Origin: Pseudophaeobacter flagellatus | Lineage (GTDB): Bacteria; Pseudomonadota; Alphaproteobacteria; Rhodobacterales; Rhodobacteraceae | Length of the DNA: 64,000 nt | Assembly: GCF_021228235.1 (NCBI RefSeq) | Contig: NZ_JAJQRG010000004.1 | Location: 186,001 to 250,000, forward strand | Direction of reading: 5' to 3' | Notes under the pieces: model-generated | The model's input: only the letters and a program-made list of their open reading frames with translations | Told to the model about the DNA's origin: nothing | Databases searched by the model: none | Part shown: positions 54,980-63,320 of the stretch, piece after piece | How positions within the stretch are numbered: position 1 is the first letter of the stretch | Layout: every line of letters begins with the position of its first letter | Translations under genes and position numbers: made by a program

Positions 54980-55002
54980 AGACCAAGAGACAAACAGATA
55001 TA

Positions 55003-55031
55003 AAGGGGGCGCCGCTGAGACGCCCCTTTTT
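55003..55031 (+). terminator. Terminator of gshA
   Basis: AAGGGGGCG pairs with CGCCCCTT (one bulged G) around a loop of nine bases, followed by TTTTT (55027-55031), 24 bases after gshA. Confidence 0.85.
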
Positions 55032-55094
55032 CTTGCTGCTGTTGGTCTTAGGCGGCGCCTGCCAGTGGATCGGGTGTGGCGACGACGCCAGTCC

Positions 55095-55910
55095 TTAGAG
55101 GGTGGGGCGATCCAGCAACTGGAAAACCGGAAGGCGGCTTGCGGCATAGCCCGGGACACCGGCGTCCAGACGGTTGGCCAGATCTGGCAAGCGAATGACG
55201 GGGACCCTTGGAAACAGGTGGTGTTCGCGGTGATAGAACATCAGATAGGCAAGTTTTGCCAGTACCCCGCGCTGGCTACGCCCTGCCAGACCAGATTGTG
55301 CAGTGCCCTGATGGGTAATCCAGACCGCAAAAAACGCGGTTAGGCATTGCGCGACGATCATGGCCACCATGTGGAGCAGCAAAAAACGATAGCCACTCCA
55401 GAGGCAGAGCCCAACAAAGAGGGCGACAAATGCCCCGTCTCTCAGGATCCGCCACCGCCACTTTTGTGCAGCAAGACGCCAGCATGCGCGGATCAAATCG
55501 ATGGGAAAGCGTGGCCCGTAGATCAGCACCTGTGTCGCAGTCATGCGCCCGCAACGACCTTCGTGGTCATTTGGCCCCATGGCGTGGCGGTGATGTTGCA
55601 TGTGGCTCCAGGCGATGGAGGTATTACAGCCAAGCATCACGGCGCTAAGCAGGTGCAAAAGCGCGATGTCCCATTTTCTGGAAATCCCGAGATTCCCGTG
55701 AATCGCTTCATGGTTCAGCCGTAGGGCGCAGAGAAAGAACATGAAGCTCGCCACTGCCCCAAATGGCCAAAGAGGCGAGACATACAGCCCCCAAGAGAGT
55801 ATGAGCCAGGGCAGAGGGAGGCTGACTTCGAGCCAGAGTTGATACTTTGGCAGCTGCACCAGGTCTTTCCAGCGGACATTTTGTGGGGCGTGTTCACAGG
55901 GGGCGCACAT
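55095..55910 (-). CDS. Membrane desaturase/hydroxylase-fold protein
   Basis: A 271-residue di-iron membrane protein with histidine boxes HEAIH (about 78), HMQHHRH (about 113) and HREHHLF (about 236), flanked by four to six membrane helices. It is short for a fatty acyl desaturase and close in size to carotenoid ketolases and hydroxylases of the same superfamily; the EHHLFP ending is seen in both. Sequence alone does not decide. Its promoter contains a near-match to the operator of the adjacent GbsR-type regulator. Start chosen at 55910 behind ACGGAAG. Confidence 0.82.
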   Translation of the reverse strand: MCAPCEHAPQNVRWKDLVQLPKYQLWLEVSLPLPWLILSWGLYVSPLWPFGAVASFMFFLCALRLNHEAIHGNLGISRKWDIALLHLLSAVMLGCNTSIAWSHMQHHRHAMGPNDHEGRCGRMTATQVLIYGPRFPIDLIRACWRLAAQKWRWRILRDGAFVALFVGLCLWSGYRFLLLHMVAMIVAQCLTAFFAVWITHQGTAQSGLAGRSQRGVLAKLAYLMFYHREHHLFPRVPVIRLPDLANRLDAGVPGYAASRLPVFQLLDRPTL

Positions 55911-56001
55911 TGGTACTTCCGTTCTTTCGCGAGGGTTTGGCAAAGAGGTTCAGGTCTTTCTTAGGTGGTCTTGATTTTCTATTATTTCTGCGCTGGTAGT
56001 C

Positions 56002-56021
56002 ATTTCTGTCATTTGAGAAAG
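56002..56021. promoter_or_regulatory. Second copy of the GbsR-type operator
   Basis: ATTTCTGTCATTTGAGAAAG matches the minus-strand reading of the palindrome at 56601-56620 at 17 of 20 positions, with the first 12 bases identical. It lies 92 bases upstream of the desaturase-like gene, where the neighbouring regulator could control it. A further half-site ATTTCTG is at 55984. Confidence 0.6.
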
Positions 56022-56048
56022 CTCTAGGTAAATTTTTTTGCGACTGGT

Positions 56049-56585
56049 TTAGTCCTTGGGTTTGCCGCCTGGCAGAAAGCGCACCAGCCTGGCGCCCAGC
56101 TTCAGCACTGCCAGATGCACGGATCGGGGCAGGCGGGCGAAATCGACATACCAGTCGTCAAACATCTGCATTACCCGCAGGGTCTCCCCCATGCGCTCCT
56201 TGACCACGGCGGGCGTCTTATCGGTCTCGGCCTCTTGCATCCCCGCGTCCAGCGCCCGCAGGGTGGGGGCAAATTCGCGCTCGCGCCGGGCTGCGATCAC
56301 CGCATCCACCAGATCAAACATGTCGCGGATCGAGGTGAAGTGATCGCGCCGATCCCCCAATTGCCGCGAAGCTTTAACCAGCCCTTGGGATTGCAGCTCT
56401 TTCAGCCCGTTGGAGACATTGGAGCGTGCCAGATTCAGCGTCTCGCAGATTTCATCCGCCGTCATGGCATCGGGGGAGATATGCAGCAGCGCGTGGATCT
56501 GCGCCACCGACCGGTTCACCCCCCATTTGGAGCCCATCTCCCCCCAGTGGAGGATAAAGTTCTGCATTGCAGGGGTGAGGTTCAT
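56049..56585 (-). CDS. GbsR/MarR-family transcriptional regulator
   Basis: A 178-residue regulator: helix-turn-helix at about residues 45-90 (MTADEICETLNLARSNVSNGLKELQSQGLV), a D-RR basic wing and a helical C-terminal dimerisation part with DMFDLVDAVIAARRERE. It fits the GbsR branch of the MarR superfamily (choline, stress or membrane-related repressors). A perfect 20-bp palindrome lies just upstream of its start, so it is likely autoregulated, and a similar site precedes the desaturase-like gene. Confidence 0.85.
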   Translation of the reverse strand: MNLTPAMQNFILHWGEMGSKWGVNRSVAQIHALLHISPDAMTADEICETLNLARSNVSNGLKELQSQGLVKASRQLGDRRDHFTSIRDMFDLVDAVIAARREREFAPTLRALDAGMQEAETDKTPAVVKERMGETLRVMQMFDDWYVDFARLPRSVHLAVLKLGARLVRFLPGGKPKD

Positions 56586-56600
56586 TTCGTAAGTCCTGTT

Positions 56601-56620
56601 ATTTCTGTAATGACAGAAAT
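56601..56620. promoter_or_regulatory. Perfect 20-bp palindrome, GbsR-type operator
   Basis: ATTTCTGTAATGACAGAAAT has 8-base arms around AATG and sits 15 bases upstream of the GbsR-type start, between it and the divergent small membrane protein at 56710. It is the best operator candidate in the window. Confidence 0.75.
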
Positions 56621-56709
56621 GCATGAAATCAGTGCGGCGTCAAGATAATTTCCTTGTCAGGATACAGCAGGGGCGCGACAAATGTGGCCGTTGAACCTAG
56701 GAGGATAAA

Positions 56710-56967
56710 ATGCGCGATACATTTATTGGTCTGTTTGAAAAACTGGTTGGGGTCTTTGTAATCCTGCTCTGTGTCGGTGTCCTGGTCGGCACTGTCGCGG
56801 CCTTTCTGGCCCCTGCGCCAAACGGAGGCCTATTGCCAGCCCTGGGCATCCTGGTGGTGGGATCCATCTACGCCATTTTTATGGGGGGGATGATGTATCT
56901 CTTTCTGGGCGTATATCACAACACAAAGCGCACGGCTGAGGCTATTGAAGAGCTGGCAAATCGCTAA
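56710..56967 (+). CDS. Small two-span membrane protein
   Basis: An 85-residue protein with two hydrophobic helices (about residues 12-34 and 43-68) and a polar, charged C-terminal helix (HNTKRTAEAIEELANR). CTAGGAGGA precedes the start. It is divergent from the GbsR-type gene and may share its operator. Function unknown; the size suggests a membrane-stress or subunit-like role. Confidence 0.8.
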   Translation: MRDTFIGLFEKLVGVFVILLCVGVLVGTVAAFLAPAPNGGLLPALGILVVGSIYAIFMGGMMYLFLGVYHNTKRTAEAIEELANR

Positions 56968-57069
56968 CCGCGTCTAAGGAAATGACCAACCGGCGAGGCT
57001 CAATTGCTCCGCCGGTTGTGAGCGGTGCAAGTTAGGATGGCCAAAGTAAAGCCGCCCTGACTGCCTGAC

Positions 57070-57543
57070 TTACTGCTGCAAGGCTGCTGGCTCTACGTCG
57101 GCAATGGTTTCCCAATGGCCATTGGCGTCTTCCACGAAACCTGGGATATTGCCTTCCCAACGGGTCTGAATGTCCTTGGACAGGTTCAGGTACAGTGTGT
57201 TGTCGACGATCTTCCAGTAGGTTGGGTCGCCATCAAACTTGAATCCCATGGCGGTGCCAAAGGCGCAGTAGCCGCCATAGGCGGGCAGATATGCTTCGGG
57301 GTTGGCCTCAAACTGGGCTTTGTGCTCTTCCGAGGCAAAGCGGTATGTCGCGTCGTCAAATACAGTTGTGATTTTATAGCTGCCCTTGGCGGGGGCGCCG
57401 TCGGTGAAATAGGCGACGGGGTCATAGCCCTGCAGCGCAAGCCCGGTCGAGGAGGCGTTGATTTCGACGCCAGCGGCCAGGGCAGAAGTGGCCAATGCAA
57501 CCGAAAGGGCCACGCCGCCCAGCAGGGTTTTGAATGTGTTCAT
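57070..57543 (-). CDS. Secreted YHS-domain protein
   Basis: A 157-residue exported protein. The signal peptide (residues 1-22) cleaves near ALA-AG; a YHS domain follows with LQGYDPVAYF, FASEEHKAQFEANPEAYLP and YGGYCAFGTAMG. YHS domains bind metals or heme; this secreted form is common in proteobacteria near metal or redox genes. Substrate unknown. AAAGGAAAAG precedes the start at 57543. Confidence 0.88.
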   Translation of the reverse strand: MNTFKTLLGGVALSVALATSALAAGVEINASSTGLALQGYDPVAYFTDGAPAKGSYKITTVFDDATYRFASEEHKAQFEANPEAYLPAYGGYCAFGTAMGFKFDGDPTYWKIVDNTLYLNLSKDIQTRWEGNIPGFVEDANGHWETIADVEPAALQQ

Positions 57544-57968
57544 GGGTCTTTTCCTTTCCATATCGTGCCGGGGCTGTCATCCTGCCCAGGACCGATGTTT
57601 CATTAATATCTGTGCTGACCAGTCTGCTGTGGACTTTGCGTTCTGGCTGTCACAACACCGATGTGGCGCGGGCCGTGTTCACGTTCAATCAAACTGTTTT
57701 TGATTGCGCGCCTGCCCAAAGGGGATGTTCGTATATGCACGCAAATATCGATCACGATGTGATGAGGTGCAGTAATGCAAATGTTCTGGCGCGGGCTAAC
57801 CTAGTGAAGATATTGTGTATTAATTAATTTTTACAAATAGTTAGGTGAAGTGTGGCGCGTGACGACCACTCCGGTTAGGTCGGCGTGGGCAGGATCTTAA
57901 CCCTCGGCAGTAGGACAGGCAAAACCGGCCCTTGCAGGCGAAGACACATCCAAACAGGAGCACGAAGC
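57544..57968. other. Intergenic region
   Basis: A 425-base gap between divergent genes (YHS protein and small secreted protein). It should hold both promoters. Visible features are CAATCAAA/TTTGATTG (57686-57706, 5-base loop) and an AT-rich stretch near 57820. I found no gene. Confidence 0.55.
57686..57706. repeat. Inverted repeat, 8-bp arms
   Basis: CAATCAAA and TTTGATTG flank CTGTT. Position in a divergent promoter region suggests a regulator site or a small mRNA hairpin; nothing more can be said. Confidence 0.4.
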
Positions 57969-58331
57969 ATGGCAAATCTATTTTCCCGACGCAGAGCGAT
58001 GGGCGGCCTGACCGCGCTATTGACGCTTTCTCTGGTGTTTCTGGCCGATTTGGCGAGCGCCCAAAGCGTTACAGGCAGCTACCGCGTCGAGGGGCGCAAT
58101 CCCGATGGCAGCGCCTATAGCGGCAGGGTGCAGATAAGCGGCACTGCCAAGGCGCTGGTTGTGGAATGGCAGGTGGCCAATCAGCGGTATACGGGCAAGG
58201 GCAGTCGCAACGGCGATGTGGTCTGGATCGATTGGGGGCAGAGATACCCGGTGGTCTATCTGCGCATGCCCAGTGGCGAGTTGCACGGCACCTGGGCTAA
58301 TGGTCGCGGGTTGGAGCGGCTTATCCCGTGA
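57969..58331 (+). CDS. Small secreted protein of unknown function
   Basis: A 120-residue protein with a signal peptide: basic SRRRAMGG then a hydrophobic run and a cleavage site near ASA-QS (about residue 31). The twin arginine suggests possible Tat export, but SRRxFL is not complete. The mature part has a beta-rich pattern (VEGRNPDGSAYSGRVQISGT; RYTGKGSRNGDVVWIDWG). CAGGAGCACGAAG precedes the start. No family recognised. Confidence 0.78.
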   Translation: MANLFSRRRAMGGLTALLTLSLVFLADLASAQSVTGSYRVEGRNPDGSAYSGRVQISGTAKALVVEWQVANQRYTGKGSRNGDVVWIDWGQRYPVVYLRMPSGELHGTWANGRGLERLIP

Positions 58332-58417
58332 CGCCCGCGCCCGCCCCCATCGGGCTGGTACGCGCCGGTTTTCCGCCAGCGGCCTGTGCCCGTTTCAGGG
58401 GCGGGCATAGGCCTCAG

Positions 58418-59023
58418 TCACTTTTGGCCAATGCGGGGTTCCATGCCTGTGCGCAGCCGGGTGATATTGGCGCTATGGCGCCAAAAGACGATCACCGCCA
58501 GCAGCACTGCCAGTGCCATGCTGGATTGATAGTGCAACAGGTAGGCCCAGATCGGAGCAGCCAGTGCTGCGGTCAGGGCGCTGAGCGATGAAATCCGGCT
58601 GACTGCCGCTGCCGCAACCCAGCTCAGGCAGCAGGCAATGCCCACCGGCCAGGCTAGGGCAAGCATTAATCCGAGAAAGGTTGCGACCCCCTTGCCACCT
58701 TTGAATTTTAACCAGACCGGGAAACAATGTCCGACAAAGGCCATCAGCCCAGCCAGCTGCGCCGCATCCTCGCCGGCCAAAGCGCGGGTCAATAGCACCG
58801 CCGCCGCGCCCTTGCCGCCATCCAGGATCAATGTCGCCGCCGCGGCGGCCTTGCTGCCGGTGCGCAGCACATTGGTGGTGCCGATATTGCCCGAACCGAT
58901 CTCGCGCAGATTGCCCAGCCCCATGGCGCGCGTCAGCACCAGCCCAAAGGGGATCGACCCCAAGAAATAGCCAATCACGGCCCAGAGCAGTAAGAGGGGA
59001 AGGGCGGTCTCAAATACGGGCAT
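58418..59023 (-). CDS. plsY: Acyl-phosphate glycerol-3-phosphate acyltransferase
   Basis: A 201-residue inner-membrane enzyme that makes lysophosphatidic acid from acyl-phosphate. PlsY marks are clear: GSIPFG near residue 23, GSGNIGTTNVLR, GGKGAAA, HCFPVWLKFKGGKGVAT and five to seven helices. It is the last gene of the pyrB operon, one base overlapping pyrC. The pairing of pyrimidine and lipid genes is only a matter of genome layout as far as can be seen. Confidence 0.93.
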   Translation of the reverse strand: MPVFETALPLLLLWAVIGYFLGSIPFGLVLTRAMGLGNLREIGSGNIGTTNVLRTGSKAAAAATLILDGGKGAAAVLLTRALAGEDAAQLAGLMAFVGHCFPVWLKFKGGKGVATFLGLMLALAWPVGIACCLSWVAAAAVSRISSLSALTAALAAPIWAYLLHYQSSMALAVLLAVIVFWRHSANITRLRTGMEPRIGQK

Positions 59024-60333
59024 CAGTCTCTCCGGTATACCGGCGCGCCGGTGACATAGGTTGCCAGCACCCTGCCCTGCATGCGCTGGCCATCATAGGG
59101 GGTATTTTGCGATTTTGACTTCAATTGGAACCGATCCATCACAAAGGGTTGGTCAGGGTCAAACAGTACTAGATCGGCCGGAGCCCCGGTCGCCAGCCGC
59201 CCAGAGGCCAAGCCAAGCCGTTTGGCCGGGTTCAGGGCAAGGGCCCGGAACAGGGTGGGCAGGTCCAAAAGATCCGCATGATATAGACGCATCGCGGCCG
59301 CCAGCAATGTCTCCAGCGCCACGGCCCCGGCGGCGGCCTCTTCAAAGGGCAGGCGCTTGCTTTCTTCATCCTGCGGCGTGTGCATCGAGGAAATCGTGTC
59401 GATCAGCCCGGTGCGCACCGCTTCGGCGACCGCCAGCCGGTCGTCCTCGCTGCGCAGTGGCGGCTTTACCTTGAAGAAGGTGCGATAGTCCGCCACGTCC
59501 AGTTCGTTCAGGGTCAGATGGTGGATCGAGGTGCCAGCGGTGATGTCCAGGCCATTGGCCTTGGCCCGTTCCAGCGCGGGCAGGGCGCGGGCGGTGGTGA
59601 TCTGGTCGGCATGGTATTTGGCCCCGGTCATTTCCAGCAGCGCAATGTCGCGATCCAGCCCCATTCGTTCCGCCATCGGCGATACGGCAGGCAATCCGCG
59701 AAGCGCCGCAAACTTGCCCGATGTCGCCGCAGCCCCGGCGCTGAGCAGCGGTTCCTGCGGATGGGCAATCACCAGCGCCCCGCAAGAGCGCGCATAGGTC
59801 AGCGCGCGGGAAAACACCTTGGTGTTGCTGACCACATGGTCACAGTCGGAAAAGGCCACCGCACCGGCATCCATCAGAAAACCGATTTCCGTCATCTCGC
59901 ATCCCTCGCGCCCCTTGGTCAGTGCGGCCATGGGCAGCACATGCACCGGCGCATCTGCCTGGGCGCGCCGGGTGACAAATTCCAGGGTTTCCGGGCTGTC
60001 GATGCTCGGCGTGGTATCAGGCCGGGTGACAATGGTGGTTACACCGCCAGCGGCAGCGGCGAGGCCAGCAGTCTTATAGCTCTCCTTGTGGCGCTCGCCC
60101 GGTTCGCAGACCTTGACGCCAATATCGACAATGCCGGGGGCCAGACATTTGCCACCACAGTCGAAGACCTCGGCGCTGTTTTCGTCAATGTTTCGCGCAC
60201 GAAACAGTTGCCCAGGCTCCGTTCCCTCGGGCAAGACCTCGGTAATCTTGCCATCCTGAACCAGTAAGGCCCCCAGACTATCGGTGTCGGCTTCGGGGTC
60301 AATCAGGCGGGCGTTGATAAAAAGAAGGGTCAT
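59023..60333 (-). CDS. pyrC: Dihydroorotase-like protein, metal-ligand deficient
   Basis: A 436-residue amidohydrolase-fold protein of the class I dihydroorotase group, which sits in a pyrB operon. It lacks key catalytic residues: the metal motif D-x-H-x-H reads D70-I-G-V-K74, and the later T-D-H-A-P-H motif reads S-M-H-T-P-Q. Both zinc-ligand histidines and the catalytic aspartate are changed, so it is probably an inactive structural partner of PyrB (PyrX type). A second, active dihydroorotase would be expected elsewhere in the genome. Flanks of four and one base overlap tie it to its neighbours. Confidence 0.85.
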   Translation of the reverse strand: MTLLFINARLIDPEADTDSLGALLVQDGKITEVLPEGTEPGQLFRARNIDENSAEVFDCGGKCLAPGIVDIGVKVCEPGERHKESYKTAGLAAAAGGVTTIVTRPDTTPSIDSPETLEFVTRRAQADAPVHVLPMAALTKGREGCEMTEIGFLMDAGAVAFSDCDHVVSNTKVFSRALTYARSCGALVIAHPQEPLLSAGAAATSGKFAALRGLPAVSPMAERMGLDRDIALLEMTGAKYHADQITTARALPALERAKANGLDITAGTSIHHLTLNELDVADYRTFFKVKPPLRSEDDRLAVAEAVRTGLIDTISSMHTPQDEESKRLPFEEAAAGAVALETLLAAAMRLYHADLLDLPTLFRALALNPAKRLGLASGRLATGAPADLVLFDPDQPFVMDRFQLKSKSQNTPYDGQRMQGRVLATYVTGAPVYRRD

Positions 60334-60725
60334 GCAACGGGCCTTTCGATGGCGTGATTTAGGGCAGCGACGGTGGTGCTGGGCGACGATTGATATTTGA
60401 TCAGGTGCTTGTCACCGCCTTTGGTGATCACCTGCACATAGGATCCCATGGTCTTGACCGCCTCGATCTGATCCAGCGGCACCCGGCGCTCGGCAGGGCC
60501 GGTCAGCACACCATCAGAAATACGCCAGACCACGGCCAGCTCTTCGCTCATCATGTACCAGCCACGCAGGCCGATGGCCCCCAGCCCGCCAATGGCTCCG
60601 GTCCAGACATAGGGGTTTCCAATTGCCCAGAGGATCACCATGCCCGCCACCATGGCAATCGCGGCCATCCAGGCATGGGCGGTGATATAGGCGCTGCGGT
60701 TTGGGTTGAATTCGATCACATTCAT
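60330..60725 (-). CDS. Membrane protein with PH-like domain
   Basis: A 131-residue protein with two membrane helices (about residues 18-36 and 40-58) and a C-terminal beta-rich domain (SEELAVVWRISDGVLTG; VPLDQIEAVKTMGSYVQVITKGG), resembling bacterial PH-like domains. It overlaps pyrC by four bases and is separated from the next gene upstream by one base. Unknown function; position in the pyrimidine operon is the only clue. Confidence 0.8.
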   Translation of the reverse strand: MNVIEFNPNRSAYITAHAWMAAIAMVAGMVILWAIGNPYVWTGAIGGLGAIGLRGWYMMSEELAVVWRISDGVLTGPAERRVPLDQIEAVKTMGSYVQVITKGGDKHLIKYQSSPSTTVAALNHAIERPVA

Positions 60726-60726
60726 T

Positions 60727-61263
60727 TCAGAACACCAGAACATAGAGGATCAACGCAATCAGGCCCATCACCACGGCAAAAAAGCTGGCCCCAATGCGCC
60801 GGGCCTGATCGCGGGTGGCCCGGGGGGGCGGTTTGGCGGCAGAATAGGGCTTGCTGCTGTCGGGCGCGGGCATGGGGGGGGCGCTCCATTGGGTTTCCGG
60901 CTCGCCGTAGCTGGCCACAAGGCGGATTTGATCCGCTGGGGTCAGCCGGGTGGCCGTGCCGCCAAAGGCCCGCGAGCGCAGCAGCAGTACATAGCCGGAC
61001 AGTGTCCGCAGCGCCGCCAGATCCGGCGCGATCTCGGCCTGCGGCACGCCGCAGCCCTGGGTCAGATAGCCGGGCAGGCCCAGCTCTTCGAGATCAGAGA
61101 CCGGGAAGATTTCCACATGCGTCAGGTCAATTTCGGCAATCCCCAGCACCTGCGCCAGAGCACCGGGTTCGCGCAAGAATTGTGCCTGTTCGGGGGGCAT
61201 CTGCAGGTCAAAGACCCGGATCACGCCGCGCTCGGAGGCGGGAATATGGAGTGTAGTTTGCAT
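60727..61263 (-). CDS. Protein of unknown function with C-terminal membrane anchor
   Basis: A 178-residue protein between pyrB and the PH-like gene. The N-terminal 110 residues are soluble and beta/alpha in pattern; a proline-rich linker (APPMPAPDSSKPYSAAKPPP) follows, then one C-terminal helix (about 155-175) to the membrane. Four bases separate it from pyrB. I do not recognise a family. Confidence 0.8.
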   Translation of the reverse strand: MQTTLHIPASERGVIRVFDLQMPPEQAQFLREPGALAQVLGIAEIDLTHVEIFPVSDLEELGLPGYLTQGCGVPQAEIAPDLAALRTLSGYVLLLRSRAFGGTATRLTPADQIRLVASYGEPETQWSAPPMPAPDSSKPYSAAKPPPRATRDQARRIGASFFAVVMGLIALILYVLVF

Positions 61264-61267
61264 GGCT

Positions 61268-62272
61268 TTAGCCAGCGGTGGCGCTGCGCTCGGCGCGCAG
61301 GTTCTGGGCCAGAAGATCCATTGCGGCCATGCGTACGGCAACGCCCATTTCCACCTGTTCCTGAATGACCGAGCGGTTGATGTCATCGGCCAGGGTGCCG
61401 TCGATTTCAACGCCGCGGTTCATCGGGCCGGGATGCATGACAATGGCATCGGATTTGGCATGCGACAATTTTTCGGCATCCAGCCCGTAGCGGTGGAAAT
61501 ATTCGCGCTCTGAGGGGATGAACCCGCCGTCCATCCGCTCTTTTTGCAGGCGCAGCATCATCACCACATCGACGTCTTTCAGACCTTCGCGCATGTCGTC
61601 GTAAATTTCAGCGCCAAATTCGGCGAACTGACTAGGCACCAGGGTTGGCGGGCCAATCAGGCGAATGCGGTTTTCCATCTTGCCAAGCAAGATCAGGTTC
61701 GACCGGGCCACGCGGGAATGGGCAACATCGCCGCAGATTGCAATGTTCAGCCGATGCAGCCGCCCCTTGGCGCGGCGGATGGTCAGGGCGTCCAGCAGCG
61801 CCTGGGTCGGGTGCTCGTGCTTGCCATCGCCGGCATTCAACACCGCGCAGTTGACCTTTTGCGCCAAGAGATCCACGGCCCCGGAATGCGGGTGGCGCAC
61901 CACCAACAGATCGGGGTGCATGGCGTTCAGGGTCATGGCAGTATCAATCAGGGTTTCGCCCTTTTTGATCGACGAGGCCTGCATCGCCATGTTCATCACA
62001 TCAGCGCCCAGACGCTTGCCCGCGATTTCAAAGCTTGCCTGGGTGCGGGTGGAGTTCTCGAAGAACATATTGATCTGGGTCAGGCCGACCAGCGCATTGG
62101 CGTGTTTCTCCGGGCGGCGGTTCAGCTCGGCATAGCTGTCAGCCAGATCCAGGATTGCGGTGATCTCATGCGGTTTCAGCGGCTCTATGCCCAGCAGATG
62201 CCGATGGCCAAAGACGGGCTGGACCGGCGGCTGGGGGGCTGTGGAGGAGGGCGATGACACAGGAGTAGACAT
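61268..62272 (-). CDS. pyrB: Aspartate carbamoyltransferase
   Basis: A 334-residue cytoplasmic enzyme that joins carbamoyl phosphate and aspartate, the first committed step of pyrimidine synthesis. Carbamoyl-phosphate residues are in [13 protein letters not shown] (STRT loop) and VVRHPHSGA; the aspartate-binding loop is in [22 protein letters not shown] is also typical. First gene of the operon pyrB-unknown-PH-pyrC-plsY. An N-terminal Pro/Ser-rich extension of about 20 residues precedes the fold. Confidence 0.95.
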   Translation of the reverse strand: MSTPVSSPSSTAPQPPVQPVFGHRHLLGIEPLKPHEITAILDLADSYAELNRRPEKHANALVGLTQINMFFENSTRTQASFEIAGKRLGADVMNMAMQASSIKKGETLIDTAMTLNAMHPDLLVVRHPHSGAVDLLAQKVNCAVLNAGDGKHEHPTQALLDALTIRRAKGRLHRLNIAICGDVAHSRVARSNLILLGKMENRIRLIGPPTLVPSQFAEFGAEIYDDMREGLKDVDVVMMLRLQKERMDGGFIPSEREYFHRYGLDAEKLSHAKSDAIVMHPGPMNRGVEIDGTLADDINRSVIQEQVEMGVAVRMAAMDLLAQNLRAERSATAG

Positions 62273-62472
62273 AGGGGGCAGGCTCCGCTCTGTTTGTCGC
62301 ACCTTATAGGCAGGCTCTGGCCTATGGGCAAGGCGGCTGGCGGCTTTGTGCCCTGCGGGGCAGGGCGGTAAACCGGGGCGTGTCTTCCGCCTGGCTTTGG
62401 TTGTGCGGGGCCAGGTGCATAAGGCCAAATTAGGGGTGTTCCGCTTGCCGCCGTGGCAGGGTAGCTTGTGCT

Positions 62473-63273
62473 ATGGAATCGGCATTGGATTATTGGAGCG
62501 CAAAAGCGCTGTTGGAATGGCAGGTGGAGCTTGGTGCCACCGAGGCGCTGTGCGAGGCGCCCATCAACCGCTATGAGCTGGCCGCCGCTGCCGCCAAGGC
62601 CCCAGTCGCCGGCCGCGCAGGTGAGACGCAAAAGCCCGGCAGCCCGCCGCCGCTGCCGCCCAAGCCCAAACCGGTGGACCCGGTTGTGGTGGCGCGCAGC
62701 TGCGCCCAGGCCGCGCCGGACCTGGCGGCGTTGCGCGCGGCGCTGGCGGATTTCCCCCACTGTGATTTGAAGCGCGGCGCCCGCAATCTGGTCTTTGCCG
62801 ATGGCCAGCCCGGCGCGCGGGTGATGATCATTGCCGAGGCGCCCGATCGAGAGGAAGACCGCGCCGGTCGGCCCTTTGCGGGTCCGGCGGGCGATTTGCT
62901 GGATCGGATGCTGGCGGCCATTGATCTGGGACGCGACAAGACGGTCTATCTGGCCAATGTGCTGCCCTGGCGGCCACCGCAGGGGCGGGATCCCTCTGGT
63001 GATGAGATAGCGATGATGGTGCCGTTTCTGCAGCGTCATGTAGAATTGGCGCAGCCCGAGATTCTGCTGCTGATGGGCAATACCAGCTGCCAGGCGGTTC
63101 TGGGGAAACGCGGCATCTCTCGGCTGCGGGGGCAATGGGGACACGCCTGGGGCAGGATGGTGCTGCCGATGCAGCACCCAACCGCCCTGCTGGGCCAGTC
63201 GGCATTGAAATCCAGCGCCTGGGCAGATCTATTGGAGCTGAAGGCGCGTCTGGCCAGTGCAGAACAAGGCTAG
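62473..63273 (+). CDS. Uracil-DNA glycosylase family protein, no iron-sulphur cysteines
   Basis: A 266-residue protein. After a 70-residue N-terminal part with a PPPLPPKPKP linker comes a family 4-type UDG fold: EAPDREEDRAGRPFAGPAGDLLDRML (active-site loop), NVLPWRPPQGRDP and MQHPTALL. Standard family 4 enzymes bind a [4Fe-4S] cluster by four cysteines; here only C97 is in place, with F94, W166 and V183 or M182 at the others. The cluster is therefore probably absent. Uracil removal is inferred from the motif. Confidence 0.85.
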   Translation: MESALDYWSAKALLEWQVELGATEALCEAPINRYELAAAAAKAPVAGRAGETQKPGSPPPLPPKPKPVDPVVVARSCAQAAPDLAALRAALADFPHCDLKRGARNLVFADGQPGARVMIIAEAPDREEDRAGRPFAGPAGDLLDRMLAAIDLGRDKTVYLANVLPWRPPQGRDPSGDEIAMMVPFLQRHVELAQPEILLLMGNTSCQAVLGKRGISRLRGQWGHAWGRMVLPMQHPTALLGQSALKSSAWADLLELKARLASAEQG

Positions 63274-63320
63274 CCGCTGCGCATCGCATGACGCGTGTCG
63301 CAACACACAAGAGGGCCGAG

